Positions 12,701 to 25,127 of a stretch of DNA of 64,000 bases are shown one piece after another. Position 1 is the stretch's first letter, and each line of letters begins with the position of its first letter. The notes beneath the pieces were generated by a model. That model saw nothing but the letters and a program-made list of their open reading frames with translations. It made no database searches and was not told the DNA's origin. A program made the position numbers and the translations under genes. This DNA comes from Oasisia sp. SBJ-2009 (lineage: Eukaryota > Annelida > Polychaeta > Sabellida > Siboglinidae): assembly GCA_964017155.1 (NCBI GenBank), contig OZ024856.1, positions 4,524,325 through 4,588,324 of the forward strand. Direction: 5' to 3'.

Positions 12701-13990
12701 TTGTGCGGTCACTCACGTCAATGCAGCCTCCACACCACCAAGGCACGGGAACGGCTCCGGGGCAATTTCGTGTAACGACTTTTCGGCACTTTAACATTAC
12801 AGGTGGCGCTGGCATCCCATCATACGCATCAGGCCAAGAAGCTTTTAGTGCCCGTAATGGAACCGTCTCCCTCAGACCATGGCAATATAACAGGCGCGGG
12901 CGACCGACTAACGGCCGCTTAGCCTACAACTGTCAGCGAAATTATGCAAATAATGAATGCTCCCTGACTAATGGCAGCCATTTTCTATTCGCTCTCCACG
13001 CACCCGCAGCCACAACACTGGGTCGTAAACCCACAACAGATTCACGAGCTGCCGGCCTGAAACTATCGACATCACCCCCATACGTATTTGATAATATAAA
13101 CTCTTATAAATAGAAATCTATCCATGAGAATGACACAGTCTGCGTACAACGTTACGAGAACACACGTCCGTCCATCTGCGTGAAGCATCCCTGTCCACTC
13201 ACCAAAGGCACACGCCAATACAACACCCGGCGTCGATCTGACGGAAAGAAATCACTGAAATGTTGCGGATACGAAACCTGAAAGCCGTCTGGTATGCGAT
13301 CGTACCCATGCGTCGAGTGCTGTCTGTCTGTCTGTCTGTCGCGGACTCAGTAGTCCTCTGTTTGCTTCTGTCCAGCAACACATATTCCCTGAAGTTATCA
13401 CACTGCTAGTGTCATTGTAGCGTCCTAATGCCACTGATGTAAGTACACGTCACTTGTCACTCCGTCACTCCCTTGATATACCACATCGTCCAGTGCTTAC
13501 TCTCTCGCATGCGGTCAATATGGCCGCACGTCACGCCAGTTCAGCTTTGCCCACTGCCATCAACCTTTGAATGCATACTGCTTAATATCACAAGCGCAGT
13601 CCCAGAGTGTTGCAGAACGACCACGTGTATCCACGGCAACCGTAGCATCGCCGTGGCAACCGACAACGAATCACTGAAGCGTCGGCGGCTGCTTGGTGTC
13701 GGCTGAACGATTTGCAAGTATCTCGACGGTCGGCGCAGCGCTGCACCGCCGCCATCTTGGAAGTTACCGCAACTTTGACATGCTGGCTCATCTGTTCCAG
13801 CATCCTCAATGTGTATGATGAGATTGTCTACCCGTATAAACGTTGCTCGCTGCTTCTTTGCTGCTGTTGGCACGTCTTCTTTGCGCATCTTCCTGTTGCG
13901 GTGACCGCACCGGACACGGTTGTGTCACGTTTGGAGACTGGCGCCGACCAGGAAGGTGTGAAGATGTGCAATGAGAGAGAGGCTTGAAGT
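12700..13990 (-). promoter_or_regulatory. CpG-rich pocket, putative promoter
   Basis: A local rise in CpG dinucleotides is embedded in CpG-poor flanks. It holds a perfect TISU/YY1 match on the minus strand (13748-13759), two GGCAACC words typical of RFX X-box half-sites (about 13636 and 13656) and an E-box CACGTG (about 13622). The TISU motif normally marks both a transcription start and the AUG just after it, so a transcript running towards lower coordinates is suggested. The AUG at 13754 opens a 55-codon frame (13588-13754) with no family resemblance and no clear splice donor. It could be a separate gene's promoter or an internal start of the FAM53-like gene. Confidence 0.4.
13748..13759 (-). 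promoter_or_regulatory. TISU / YY1 element
   Basis: The minus strand reads CAAGATGGCGGC, an exact match to the TISU consensus SAASATGGCGGC and to the YY1 core AAGATGGCGGC. In animals TISU sits at the 5' end of short-leader mRNAs and directs initiation at its own ATG. The match and its CpG-rich setting are visible; its use is inferred. Confidence 0.5.
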
Positions 13991-16900
13991 GATCACATGA
14001 CACGTACACCCTGCAACAGACAGAAAAGAACATCAATTTCATGTACACAACAAACTAGCTTTACATTCACATTCCGAGTGTTCACACTGATGTCAACTTT
14101 GCATGAACTTCAAACTTACCGGTGTTACCGAGTCATAGTGGAAACACTGGTACTCAAGTTTTATTTGATTGAAATATTTTTTTCAGATTTACTAATCCTT
14201 GAATGATCTCTGCCCTGAAATCAGCTTGAGATCATGTCTTTACCGTGTTTATAGGTGTGTGGATAATAATGAAAAAACACTTCCTTTGCAGTGTAATCAT
14301 CCATTACAGCTCCCAGAGGAAATACAACATTGAGTATGAATCAATAGCAGACAGACGGTGGTATCTGGCTACAGCAGGCCTCACTCGGTGAGAGAGAGAG
14401 TGACACCAGGTGTAAATGGAGGCCTGTGCTGCACTAGTGAGCCGCTGATGAAATATGCAGCAAGCACCACTGAAGCCCATCCAATCCAGTGCCACAGTAA
14501 CTGAGCACCACACACACCATGTGGTGCAGTGGTGCAGTAGTGAGTGCAGTGGTGCAGACAGTTACTGTAGGGGTCAGAGCACAGTTCACCCTTCTGTTGT
14601 GTTTAACAATATAATAATACCTTTGCAATTATACAAACATGTTTTATGTTTTAACGGAAATTAGTGCAACAGATCAGCCACGCTAGCACGTTGAGTCATA
14701 TAATGCATTGGCAATAAATTATACATATTTCAAAGAGTATAGTGGGTGGAGTTATTTTTTGACATTTTGCCACCATCCTCTATGGGTGCTGAAAACCAAG
14801 GCTGTTTTGGTCAATATTGATGAGTGCCATGCACATGTATGGATATATGTGATTTTGACCAAATTTGATCAGCATATCACTGCCAGGCTCACATAGGCGG
14901 TGAAGAAATTTTTGATTTATCGAAGGTAGAATTTTCTAATCTCACAAAAAGCGTTAACATGACAACCAATTGGAAAATTGCCAGGTTACAGCATGGCAAT
15001 GGAACACCAGCACAACAACTGGAGAAAGAAACATCAGAACCGCTGAAGGCTTTACTGATGCGCTAATCAGTTCAATGCACACGCGCGCTAATCAGTTCAA
15101 TGCACACGCGCGCTAATCAGTTCAATGCACACGCGCGCTAATCAGTTCAATGCACACGCGCAGGATGTCCAAGTCACCTGTGACAATCATTTCAGTGAAT
15201 GACACGTCATGTGACAGTTTCCAGTGTGTAACACATAGCGGTATTCCCTCCAAAGACACCATGACAACGATCAACACACAAGACTGATCAGTCTTTCTTC
15301 TCATCTAGCTCTTATAGAATGTTATGATCAAAAAGATGTGTTCCATCACCAACAGAATGCCACTGATTACAAGACGGATAAAGACTATCTCTAGAACATG
15401 GCTGACTGAATATGAAAACCCTTTGAAACTAGTTTTGTTCATGTCATAAAGAAACAGAATGTGCAACCACCACAGCAAGCATTTGCTGCAGAGACAAAAA
15501 GCACAGACACAGTTATTATTATCTGATTGTATCAGTTTCAACACGGATGGTTTCATGTTACCTGCATCAAACAGCACTTAGCAGGCTACCTCTCTGCTCT
15601 CACACACATTGAGAGGTTTCCAATGAAATTCACTAAATGACAATTTACAGAGTGGCTGTTTTTTCTTCAATTACTGTACATTTCCATGCATAAATTACCA
15701 ATGCATGATACAAATATTTAAATGACATACTAAGCTTGTAATAATGTTGATGTTTGAGCCTGAGATACACAAAGGAACGACAGCTAAATAAAATGTTTAA
15801 TCAAAAACAAACAGGTAATCAACCTGACAAATCACTCTGGAATCTACCTGGTCAGTCACTGGGGCTGTCATATAAGGACTCGTTGCCATGGTTACCGGCC
15901 TCTGGCCTAGTAGTTAGTGTCAGCGCTGGCCCAGTGACAGTGCTAATGCGAGACTACTGCAGCTATTGTGTTATGCAAATCTAGCAATGAGTATTCTGCT
16001 GCAGTATGAATGCTTCACCCCAGTTACACAGCCAGTGCTCAGCTGACCGCGACTACCAATTACACCTGCGCCAACTCATGCGGAAACTTGCAAATAACAC
16101 AGCCAGGCTTTGTTTTCTTTTCAGCAGCACTTTCAATGGCCAGAGGTGAGCCAAGTAATGCATACTGATCCAAGTACGCACCGGCGACATTAGTTGGTGG
16201 TTGTGAGTGGGAGAGAGGGAGTGAAAGGGGAAGTGGCGTTGCACACTTCATTATGTCCAGTCAGACTGGACTGGACAGTGTCCAGTGACCGCTGGCCTCA
16301 TTGTGTCAATGGCAGTTATTATACTCATAAATATTAGAGCAATTAACAGGACCAGCATTACTGGGCACAATGTGTTATCAAATATCAATACATGCTGTAT
16401 ATTGGTGGTCAACAGGAATTCTAACACATTCACTCGCCATCAGCATGATTTATGTTGCAGAAAAGTGTGCATTTCAACAGGGTCTAATTCTCTTATTCCA
16501 ATGTCAGTGAACCTCCCATTTATGTGACAATGTCTGCTCGTATTTGTAAATGTAAATTATCCAGATCCAGTATATTTAATAACATTTTAAAGCACGTCTT
16601 CTACTAAGAATGGGACATCACTAAATAGAACTGTCAGAAGACTAAAATAATAGAATGTAAGAAGACACCAAAAAGAAATGTTTTCACTTGTTTTGATTGT
16701 ATTTTGCTCTGATCACACAGGTTACATAGTTTCTATAATGTATCATTTATTTATCAGTACACACACCTGTATTAAAATAACTCTCAATCACTGCTGCCGA
16801 CTTTGTTTAGAAAGCTGCCAACTTTGTTTAGAAAGGACGAGACAGGATGGTAGAAACCAAACCGTAACTTCCACATCTGTAACTTACACTAACTGTATCA

Positions 16901-17220
16901 ATCATCCACAATTATCACCAAGTCAAACAAATATAACCTCCCACAATTAATTGTCAGGGTGCCACATCGTCGTCATAACCATTGCGCCATTGCGGGCACA
17001 GAGCTATCGTATTATACCTACATTTGTGTTAGTTGCAATTTATTAAGAACCCAGTTGCCAAGTTGCCTGATTAAAAATTTTGGTTTGTAAATTGTAACAA
17101 GTAATAAACTAACGCACCCTTACAGCAAACCTATTCCACAAAGTTTAATATTTCTCCGACATAGACAGTAAACCACACAACTGTGTGGCGCTGCACTGGT
17201 AAAACACAACTCCGGCTCAC
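13991..17220. other. Presumed intron or 3' region of the FAM53-like gene
   Basis: Mostly CpG-poor unique DNA downstream of FAM53-like exon 3. Good minus-strand acceptor-like sites occur near 15497, 15018 and 14009, but the in-phase frames after them close within about 15 codons. A weaker one near 14452 opens about 48 codons that do not resemble a FAM53 C-terminus. The terminal exon is therefore unplaced. Confidence 0.4.
15059..15162. repeat. 25-bp tandem repeat, four copies
   Basis: The unit CGCTAATCAGTTCAATGCAC plus ACGCG is repeated four times with an exact 25-bp period. The copies are essentially identical, so it is recent. Confidence 0.96.
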
Positions 17221-17756
17221 CTGCATTTTCTCGAAGTCGAGACAAGGCCGCTGCATCACAGTCGCTTCGCTGACGTCGCTGCCGTACGTCTGTCGGTGTC
17301 GTTTCCGTGGCGACACAGAGCAGATTTGAACAGACGGCGACATGCGCGAGAGGAACACGTTCGGTGGCATTGTCTTAGTCATGCGGCGGATGCCGCGCGG
17401 TGGCGCCGCGCTAAACGTTAGTGGCTTCGGACTCGCTGACAGAAGGTCGCGAACTTCGTCATCGGACGAGCACGAGTCGTCGCTGCAGCTGCCGCAGCGC
17501 GTCACTTGAGACCACTTGCGCTTCTCCGCCGGGTGGCCGTTGATGATCGTTAGCTCCTCTTCCGAGCTCGGTCGCTCCACGAATTTGTTGGCGTACGCGA
17601 GCCGTAGACCCGTGTGGTTGACTAGAGTAATGGGGCGGAGTTTTGGCAGCTGGGGCGACAGCGAGTGGGGCGGCTCCACCTGCGTCAGATACGCCACGGC
17701 TGATTGGCTGCCGTAGAGTCGGCGCGATTCAATGCGTTCTTTACAGTCCTGCATTG
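17221..17756 (-). CDS. FAM53: FAM53-like protein, coding exon 3
   Basis: This exon encodes residues 50-227 of the predicted protein (the codon for residue 49 is split with exon 2). It begins after a TTGTGTTGCAG acceptor and ends ...EKMQ at a GTGAGC donor (17220). Visible features are a Ser/Pro-rich body, an acidic Ser cluster (CSDDSCSSDDE), a basic PRKRHR stretch near residues 198-203 that could act in nuclear import, and RPCLDFEKMQ at 218-227. The RPxLDFxKM box is a conserved mark of the FAM53 family, whose vertebrate member FAM53B (simplet) acts in cell proliferation and in nuclear entry of beta-catenin. The exon is CpG-rich although its introns are CpG-poor. The other FAM53 signature (a KRHCRSLS-like segment followed by a WxP region) is not clear, so the orthologue is diverged. 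Reading through the donor would add 29 residues and then a stop. Confidence 0.75.
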
Positions 17757-19723
17757 CTGCAACACAATAACAGGTTCTTCAGTGGTGGAGGCTGATATAT
17801 AGAGCAATAAACAACACTTGGTAAACAACAATTACTTTCTGCGAATTCTGTTCTATCATCGTCTAAAATGGCGCTGTACTTATATATGTATCTTTCATAT
17901 TTATTCTTTTATTTGTCTCAAGACCCGACATGACACACATTTATGTGTCTGCATATGTAACAACAAACAGCAGTGAGTGAAACTAATTATTATCTGTGTT
18001 AAAATGAAAATAATTTGAAGCAAGGCACAAACAGAACAACTGACCCGTGACTACCGAATAACATGGTCACGGTTAACCGAACAATGGTGATGACTATTTA
18101 TGCATGCCGCTTGTGCCTTGTGCTTGACACACAATTGTCATACTTTGTCTTTGGTCACGTTCTGTGAAGATTTATCATTCCCCTAAAGCCCCTGCAGATT
18201 TATGACTCACTGATAATGGGCAGTAAACCAAACAGTTACTACACTGGCTGCAGATTAGCCATTGGACCGCGACCAACACTGAACAGCCACTAGACAGCTG
18301 ATGTCATCAGCCAGGAGACGTCACAGTTGAGTGGCTGTGTGGGGACCCCCAAACATGGCGTGACACCTGATATCATAACTAACCAGCCGCGGTAAACAGG
18401 AATTAACCACCTCAGATTACATACAGCAAGGCGAGATGATGTCAGCACCCAGAAATAGCCTATCCAATGGCATGACATCACTATTATACTTGGCACTCAA
18501 AAACCACACCCACTGCCTAACCGATTGCATCTTAGTAGTCGATATGATGAAATCAGCTAGTGACTAAAAGCACGGGAATGTGGCGAACTTAATAAATTAT
18601 AATCTAGCGAGTAGTCATTGGATTCTTCCAGTGCAACATCACATCTAACGAATCCATCAAGTCCAAATATCAAGTTTCTTTGCCTAATTAAATCCTCTGC
18701 CTGGGCCAACATTCCCACTAAGCCTACGGTAAACTCAACTGGCCAGGTTTCAGCGTATCTGTTGACCACAGACTGACCGGCTAATCCCTTACCATCACGA
18801 TCAGTCAGACACGTATCCTGCCAAACAAACCACACCACGACTGTACTGAGTGGTCAAGCTGTACTGAGTGGTCAAGCGGGAACACAGGCTGACCGGAGAC
18901 TGTATGGCTTAGATGGATAAACACAATAATGAACCTGGCTAACTATGATTAATTAGCAACATAGCTAAGGAGATTGCTGGGCAGGCCAGATGTCAGTGGC
19001 ACATTCTCTACCGCTTCCCGCTGTTTCCCATGTCTTCCCCTGACCCTTCCCTACTTCCCTTGGACCCTGTAACGCCTCCTTCCAACCTCACACTGTCTCC
19101 CATCCCCAAACCATTAGGATTATTTCACACACCCAAGGAGCTCCCAAAAGATTAAGGAGCTCCCAGGGCAAATGACACATCACTACTGTCCAAGCAACTA
19201 CATCACATTTTGATGAGGATCTGACTTCAAAGCTGGCGTGCTCCGAGGCACAGACAGAAGACACCAGTGACATCCTGTGTCAATACAAACACTCCACGAC
19301 AGACAGACAAGTGCTTCTGATAAGTTCGTATGTCACAAGTAGATATTACATGACGCCGGCAACTTTCACACGTGTAGTGAGCGGAACCGACAGTGGAGTG
19401 GGACTGCAAGTGAAACAAAGAGGCCACGACCAGTGATACACAACTGTCTGACACTGTAACCATGTCCCCCCGCGAACACAACAGATTGATGTCATGTATG
19501 TAGCAGGAAACTGTACCAGTCGACAACGGAAACGCGAACATTCCAAGGCAACGACACCATAGTTATGATGACAACAGTAACTCAACATTGTGAGGGTTAC
19601 CGTAGAAGTTATTATTTTTATTTAATAAACATGCAGTGAAAACCACAAGAGATTTGATGTAACAAAACCACCATAAACACATGAGTGTGAAAATACAGGG
19701 GATGATATTTCTGTGACACTCAC
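17757..19723 (-). other. Intron 2 of the FAM53-like gene
   Basis: This is 1,967 bases between exons 2 and 3, phase 1, bounded by a GTGAGTG donor and a TTGTGTTGCAG acceptor on the minus strand. It is CpG-poor. No internal gene is supported. Confidence 0.65.
18836..18877. repeat. Short tandem duplication
   Basis: The word CTGTACTGAGTGGTCAAG occurs twice in tandem inside intron 2 of the FAM53-like gene. No function is apparent. Confidence 0.85.
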
Positions 19724-19790
19724 CTTCCACTAGCGCCTGTAGTTCAGCATTCTCCTCATCAGATTCCGTTCCTGAATCCCGATCTTCTAA
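19724..19790 (-). CDS. FAM53: FAM53-like protein, coding exon 2
   Basis: A 67-base exon encoding LEDRDSGTESDEENAELQAL followed by VE, plus one base of the next codon. The acceptor is strong (GTCTCTCTGTTTTGCAG) and the donor is GTGAGTG. Phase fits both neighbours: exon 1 ends at a codon boundary, and the leftover G joins CA at the start of exon 3 to make an Ala codon. The segment is acidic and Ser/Glu-rich, as is the corresponding weakly conserved part of FAM53 proteins. On its own it is too short to assign; the assignment rests on phase and context. Confidence 0.72.
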
Positions 19791-20477
19791 CTGCAAAACA
19801 GAGAGACACCTGGTTAGAGTCATGGAGGCTGCCAGTTGTCAGGAAACTATTCCCACTTTGGTCACATAGCAACAGACAAATAATACACACAACATTTGAA
19901 GACAAAATCTTTTTTTGTAACTAACAGTAACAGAATGTGGGTGTCCAAGTTAATTACCAAACACAATGTGCCACAAAGGACCCAGCACCGGCCTGTGGGC
20001 GAACTAGTCCAATTGTGATAATAAATTAATAACACGCAAACAACACCTGATCAGTTATCGTCATAGAAATCTAAATTGTATGCACATACACGCGAACACA
20101 ATACCACGCGCACGTGTACAAACACACATACCCTCACATAAACCATGAAACAGCCACGGGTTATTTATAGTGTTGGGCAGTGTGCCAGTTGGCTGGGCGG
20201 TCAGTCTAACTAGCCCGCTATAGATAGCCAGAGGCATTAGCAGGCCCCGAAAGCACTTCAGGATAAGTTATGATGCTGAATTGAGGTGTTAACAAACAGA
20301 AATAATAGCTGTATTGTCCTAGAAGTAGGTGACTTGAGGAAACCCAGTCATTGACCAAGGGGGGGGGGATTGATGGATATCACTGGCAGACAGACGCCAC
20401 ATGTTCAACATAACTCATCTTCACTCCATCAGCTCTTTCTTTGTCTTAGCTTTGACACCGTGTGAAAAAACCACCAC

Positions 20478-20545
20478 TCCTTACGTGCTGACTACACATG
20501 CTGACTACTACATGTGCTGACTACTATACATGCTGACTACTACAC
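20478..20545. repeat. Short imperfect tandem repeat
   Basis: Four copies of a 15-17-base word, GTGCTGACTACTACA with variations, lie in intron 1 of the FAM53-like gene. Confidence 0.8.
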
Positions 20546-21275
20546 ACACAGAGCTGGGACCATTATGTGCCAATTTTTATCCATACAATGTAGACGAATG
20601 AATTAAATGTCAATAACAAATTTACTTATAGTAAACGTAACAAAAAGTAGGTCACAGAAGTGGACCCACTATGTGTGTCCACCGGACGGAACATGTCATT
20701 GAATGTAGATACAGAGACAGCCTGGCATACAAGTTGTGTACACATCATGTATAACAACATACTTGTGTGTACTGTCTACACTGCTAAGGCAGAATGGCAT
20801 ACATTTTGTGTACACAGTGTACATACACCAGCTAGACAGAATGGCACACAGGGCAATTCATTCATTGCCACTAAATTATATTCTGGTGCACAGCAAGGGT
20901 GGCAGGTCAGGTCTATCTGACATCATTTGGCAGACATGCTTTGGACTAACCAGTAACCACCCCAACCATAAACAACCTTACTAATGACTTCGTCATACAC
21001 ACATGAATGGGTGTCACCTGCCAACATAATACTGTGGCTAGAGCCCAGCTGTTGACAACTGGGTCTGACAGTTCAGGGGTGACATTTGCCAGCAGACAGA
21101 TTAAATAAATAACGTGGATCAAACATGTACAAAATCTTGTGGTTTACGGGCGCAAATCAAACACAAAGGGACTAGAAGGTCTTTGGCTCTGACCACAGGA
21201 AGCCACACAAATTTATTATAATTACAAACTGTGTAGCTCTTTATATTTCTTGAAAGATAACATCACTAACGGACC

Positions 21276-21311
21276 TATTAATCAACAAAATGGACCTATT
21301 AATCAACAAAA
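21276..21311. repeat. 20-bp tandem duplication
   Basis: GGACCTATTAATCAACAAAA occurs twice in direct succession. Confidence 0.9.
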
Positions 21312-23188
21312 CTTGAAAAGGCGACACATTTCTTGAAGCGCTCAAACCGTTGTTTACAATAAGTTACGTCATTCAGGGATTCAGCCAAATGACTGACCAG
21401 TTGCAAGGAATGCTGGGAAGCTTTGGGGGACACAAACATTATATAGATCTATCATGGGAAGGAACCCTGATATAAAATTAATCAGGCAGTCATCAAACTA
21501 TTTGATTTGTTCCTGTATGTTCCTGTGTTTTAATAATATTTCGAGAATCTGGAAATTGCTAATGATGCAAACCGTTACAAATTAACTAAGTTCTTGGAAG
21601 AAGCCCCACCAAAGACATCCCAGTTAGACAAGAACGCACAGAATATGCATCTGTGACCGGGCAATTACTATGGCCTGGAAGGCTAAGCCACATATTACGT
21701 TATCAAGACTTGGTTGGCTGGGCCACATGTCATCAAAGACTAGCTCCACTACAATGGCTGGGGACTGGGCCATCCATCTATGTTATCCTGATTCCAACCA
21801 AGCCTGGGACACTGAGACTGGGTCACCTAATCCTAGACCCATGTCATCCGAGACTGGCCCAGTAGGCTGCACCATCTCTGTCAATACAACAACTGTTAAT
21901 TAGTCTAGCCATTCCAGTGTCATCATTAGCAGTGACATTCGATAGGCAGTTTCAGCTGACAAGTCCAGTGTCTGACCACTAGGGCCTCCTGGTCAGTGTC
22001 TGTCATGGGACTGGACGATAGGCCGGCAGATATGTGATGATGAGAGAGGTGGACAGAAGGCAAGTGTAAATGATTAGTGGTATCAGGGCCAGGCACCAGC
22101 CAACCCAATGTTCACCAAACACAGTGCTAGAGCATGTATCAGACACCTAATGAAAAATCACAGATTTTAAATCGAAATATATGTGTTAATTACCACAAAC
22201 AATTTGGTGCTCCCATTCCTCATTTACGATGAAAGCCAAACTACTTCACATGATCAACAACAATTACAACTGTTATTCAACATCTACATTTTGTATTTTG
22301 TAAACAACAATTTTGGCATGCTTCCAAGGATTCACGAAGGCAGCCTTTTGGATGTAATGTAAACAACTTATCAGTTCACATAAAATGAACGTTTGAAATG
22401 TCCCAATCGTATATTACTGATTAGTTTATTGTAAAATGAAAACATTAATTGTTTGCACACTGAATACAAATGTTGATCATTACAAGTAAAAAAGTAAAAC
22501 TTTGCTCTAAAAAGAGCACTTCCATTCTTCAAAACCTACTGGGGTGTTTAACTGAATCCTTTTTCCCAGTAACACATTTGAGTGCTATTCACAGTGAAAG
22601 CTGTCACTCCACACATTAGGGATGATATTACGAGTAAACAGCAGCTATGACCAAACCACCTGGCACATTCCAGCAAATACTTGCAAATGCGATCAAGCAA
22701 TGGTTTCCTTGCCAACAATTTCTGGCACACGTTCAATAGCCGGTTAAACTGAGAAGCTGCCACTGATATATTTGACAAGTTTCCAGCTAGCATTGATTGG
22801 CAATCTCTACCTTGTACCGAGTATGTGTCATTGTATTGCTGGACCTGTCCAGATAGGTAGAAATATTTTGGCAGACTGCCAACTACACCGGTTTTCACCA
22901 AGGCTTGATACTGGGTAAATACGATTAATCTAGGATGTTATTTTTATCTTCCAGAATCACTGAATATTTGATAAATTACGTATTTGCTTAAATGTATACA
23001 ATAATATTATATTCCTGTTGTAATAAATTGTCCACTCCTCCTTTGGTATTTGATCGTTCTGCTCTTGGCTCTTGGTCGTGGATTTTGCGCTACCAATAAG
23101 TTCAGTAACTAGGAAAATAAATGCTAGTGATAAAACAAGATTTGAGTAGGCCCTTCTGTCAAATGTTGTCACCTGCAGTCGTGCATAT

Positions 23189-23316
23189 ATAAAACTACTC
23201 GTGGGTAATGACGTTTAATTATGTTAAGATTCAGGGCTATGCTATAAAATGGCAAAATGCCGTTTTGCGTTCATTACTTTCCACTTGTATCTTGTCAGAC
23301 TTAAGTCAAACTACTG
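23189..23316 (+). repeat. Dispersed repeat family Y, copy 1 (inverted partner at 25.1 kb)
   Basis: It shares about 110-128 bp with the reverse complement of 25128-25236. Landmarks in order are AAAACTACTCGTG, TCAGGGCTATGCTATAAAAT, GGCAAAATGCCGTTTTGCGT, ACTTGTATCTTGTCAGA and AAGTCAAACTACTG. It lies inside intron 1, about 130 bp from exon 1 of the FAM53-like gene. Confidence 0.88.
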
Positions 23317-23446
23317 TGTCCAACGACCTAACCTCGTCTGCGCCCAGTAAATTGAGTAAACAATAAGCATTTTCAATGTCAAACGAAATAGTAAACAAGC
23401 CGGCCGGCGTTTTGACACGGCTGAAAATATCCGAACGAACACGTAC

Positions 23447-23524
23447 CTCTGTTTGCTGGAATGGTTGAACGTCTTCTAGTGAATGTGCCTTCATTTTTTC
23501 GGTTATAAACGTAAGCATTTTCAT
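23447..23524 (-). CDS. FAM53: FAM53-like protein, first coding exon
   Basis: It encodes 26 residues, MKMLTFITEKMKAHSLEDVQ followed by PFQQTE. FAM53A and FAM53C start in the same way, with a short MxTLITEx segment followed by an S/T-L-D/E-D/E-L/V element, which is the main reason for the assignment. The chosen ATG at 23524 is the first in frame after a TGA at 23555-23557 and has A at -3; a second ATG two codons later is also possible and matches the family start more closely. The exon ends at a GAG|GTACGT donor. CpG-rich DNA upstream (23525-23650) is the likely promoter and 5' leader. Confidence is lowered only by the missing terminal exon. Confidence 0.75.
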
Positions 23525-23690
23525 ACTCCCTTCCCCCGGACGGGAAAGATCCACTCAGCGGTGTTTTGTAGCCGGCGAGGAAGCGCCTATCCTCCTCCTC
23601 ACACCGCGGCCGTCAGCATTCACCAGCGAAATGCCGGCATGCTTCAAAGCGTCATAAAACCTGAAAGAATAGACCGAATCGTGTGAGATT
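23525..23690 (-). promoter_or_regulatory. Probable 5' leader and promoter of the FAM53-like gene
   Basis: A GC- and CpG-rich stretch immediately upstream of the first coding exon, at the edge where CpG-poor DNA (left) changes to CpG-rich DNA (right). No TATA box is evident at a convincing distance. The start site cannot be placed from sequence alone. Confidence 0.4.
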
Positions 23691-25127
23691 TTCACACGTT
23701 ACAGTACCGATGTATATCTGCATATAAGGTATGGTGTCTTTAGATTATGGCGCAAAATAAAAGACAAAGGCGAATGTCAAACACAGTATATCTTCACAAA
23801 CCTAGCACAGTTTGTTCTCCAGGTCGGAGTGAACACTGACAGTAGCGACCCAAATCTAATAGGTAATAAATGGACTCGTCCGCATAGGCTGGCAGGGGAT
23901 GAACGGTTCCATTTCTACGCGTCCTAATGTAGGTCAACTTGACATTCAACTAATATTTCGAATTTACTACATGCACACGTACATCACATTCTCAATTTCA
24001 GTATAAATTATGGTGTATCGCACGTATTTACTACACTGACCGTGTTTGTCGCTAACAGTAACGAATACAACGCCCCTACAGAAAATGGCTATGCCAAGTG
24101 ATCGCGGATATAATAATAGACGGGCTGCGATTGGTTGGAAAGCCGGCTTTCGGCCGGCCACATGGATTTGTTGGCACGAGTCCAACATCAGCTGTAGCCG
24201 CGGTGTATTCGCTGGTGTAGATAGGCCGACTGTCAGTTTTGCAGGCAAAGGCAGCTCGCTCCCTGTTCGCCGACCGCAAAACATGAATTTCACGAGTATC
24301 ACTCATTATAACAGTTTTACTAGTTTTCTTCCCGAATAGCGGCGAATTATAAGTGCAATGTAGATGTATTCAAGAAAAATGCAATGTTTACGTTTTGTTA
24401 AATGTCCTGCCTTACATGCAAAAAACATTGTTAGGCAAAATTCCCAATACTTATGACGTAATGTTGTATGTTGCGTAGCTGTGAGGTACTATGACTATTT
24501 TTTAATGCACACGCTTCTGCGTCACAGTATTGCTTTTTATATCGATACCAAACGATAATGATTCTATCGGTAATTAATGTTCTAACAGGCAGAAATGCAA
24601 TGCCGTTAGGTTTAATTACTACAAGAGGAAAATGTAATCTGGTTCACACATCATTCTATATTTTTTATTCCGGCATGATATAGGAAGCGGCTAATCTAGG
24701 CCCAGGTATCTAACTAATACTGGAAGAACGTTTGTATGTGTAAACAATCAAATTAAATGTTCAGCGATTTCTAGTTACCATATCGACTTTGGACATAATA
24801 ATGTTAGTATATTCACCCAATATATGATATGTTATTTTGGGCTTACCGTCAAATTATATGCACATACAACTGTTGTTGCCGGCTATTCTAGTCGCTGCAG
24901 TCGTGGCGTGGCATTCACCGGTAAAACGTGCAACTGGTGTCGCCATCTGACGGGTCAATTACACGCGTTATTGCACGAGCATAAACTGGTGGCAGCATTC
25001 GTTTCATCCCAAGTATAAATTATCATTGGATCGATACTCCGAGCCATTTTAGTATCATAGCTCTGTAATTATGTGTACATTTTACAACCATTAGTCTAGT
25101 ATAAATGTTTTTCAACGGAGCTGCATA
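23691..25127. other. Intergenic DNA upstream of the FAM53-like gene
   Basis: Unique DNA with rising CpG content. Open frames at 23967-24339 on both strands overlap and have no family features. A small GC-rich imperfect palindrome (AAAGCCGGCTTTCGGCCGGC) lies near 24139. Confidence 0.45.

Larger units (their letters stand above)
19791..23446 (-). other. Intron 1 of the FAM53-like gene
   Basis: This is 3,656 bases, phase 0, between a GTACGT donor and the exon 2 acceptor. It is mainly CpG-poor unique DNA with small repeats: TGCTGACTACTACATG-type words at 20478-20545 and a 20-bp duplication at 21276-21311. Its 5' end contains one arm of an inverted dispersed repeat (23189-23316). No nested gene is supported. 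Confidence 0.6.

Noticed and set aside
12703..13113. 136-codon plus-strand frame
   Set aside because: Longest non-repetitive plus frame in the left half, but it shows no domain, no splice sites and unconvincing composition.
14118..14180. Minus-strand exon ending at CCG|GTAAGT
   Set aside because: The open frame is short, starts after a stop with no acceptor, and resembles nothing.
14304..14451. Candidate FAM53-like terminal exon after ATATTTCATCAG
   Set aside because: Phase fits and 48 codons are open, but the peptide lacks the acidic LDL-type C-terminus of the family.
16125..16145. 21-base microexon flanked by TTGTTTTCTTTTCAG and GTGAGC
   Set aside because: Both splice signals are good, but no plus-strand gene is known here and a match this short can occur by chance.
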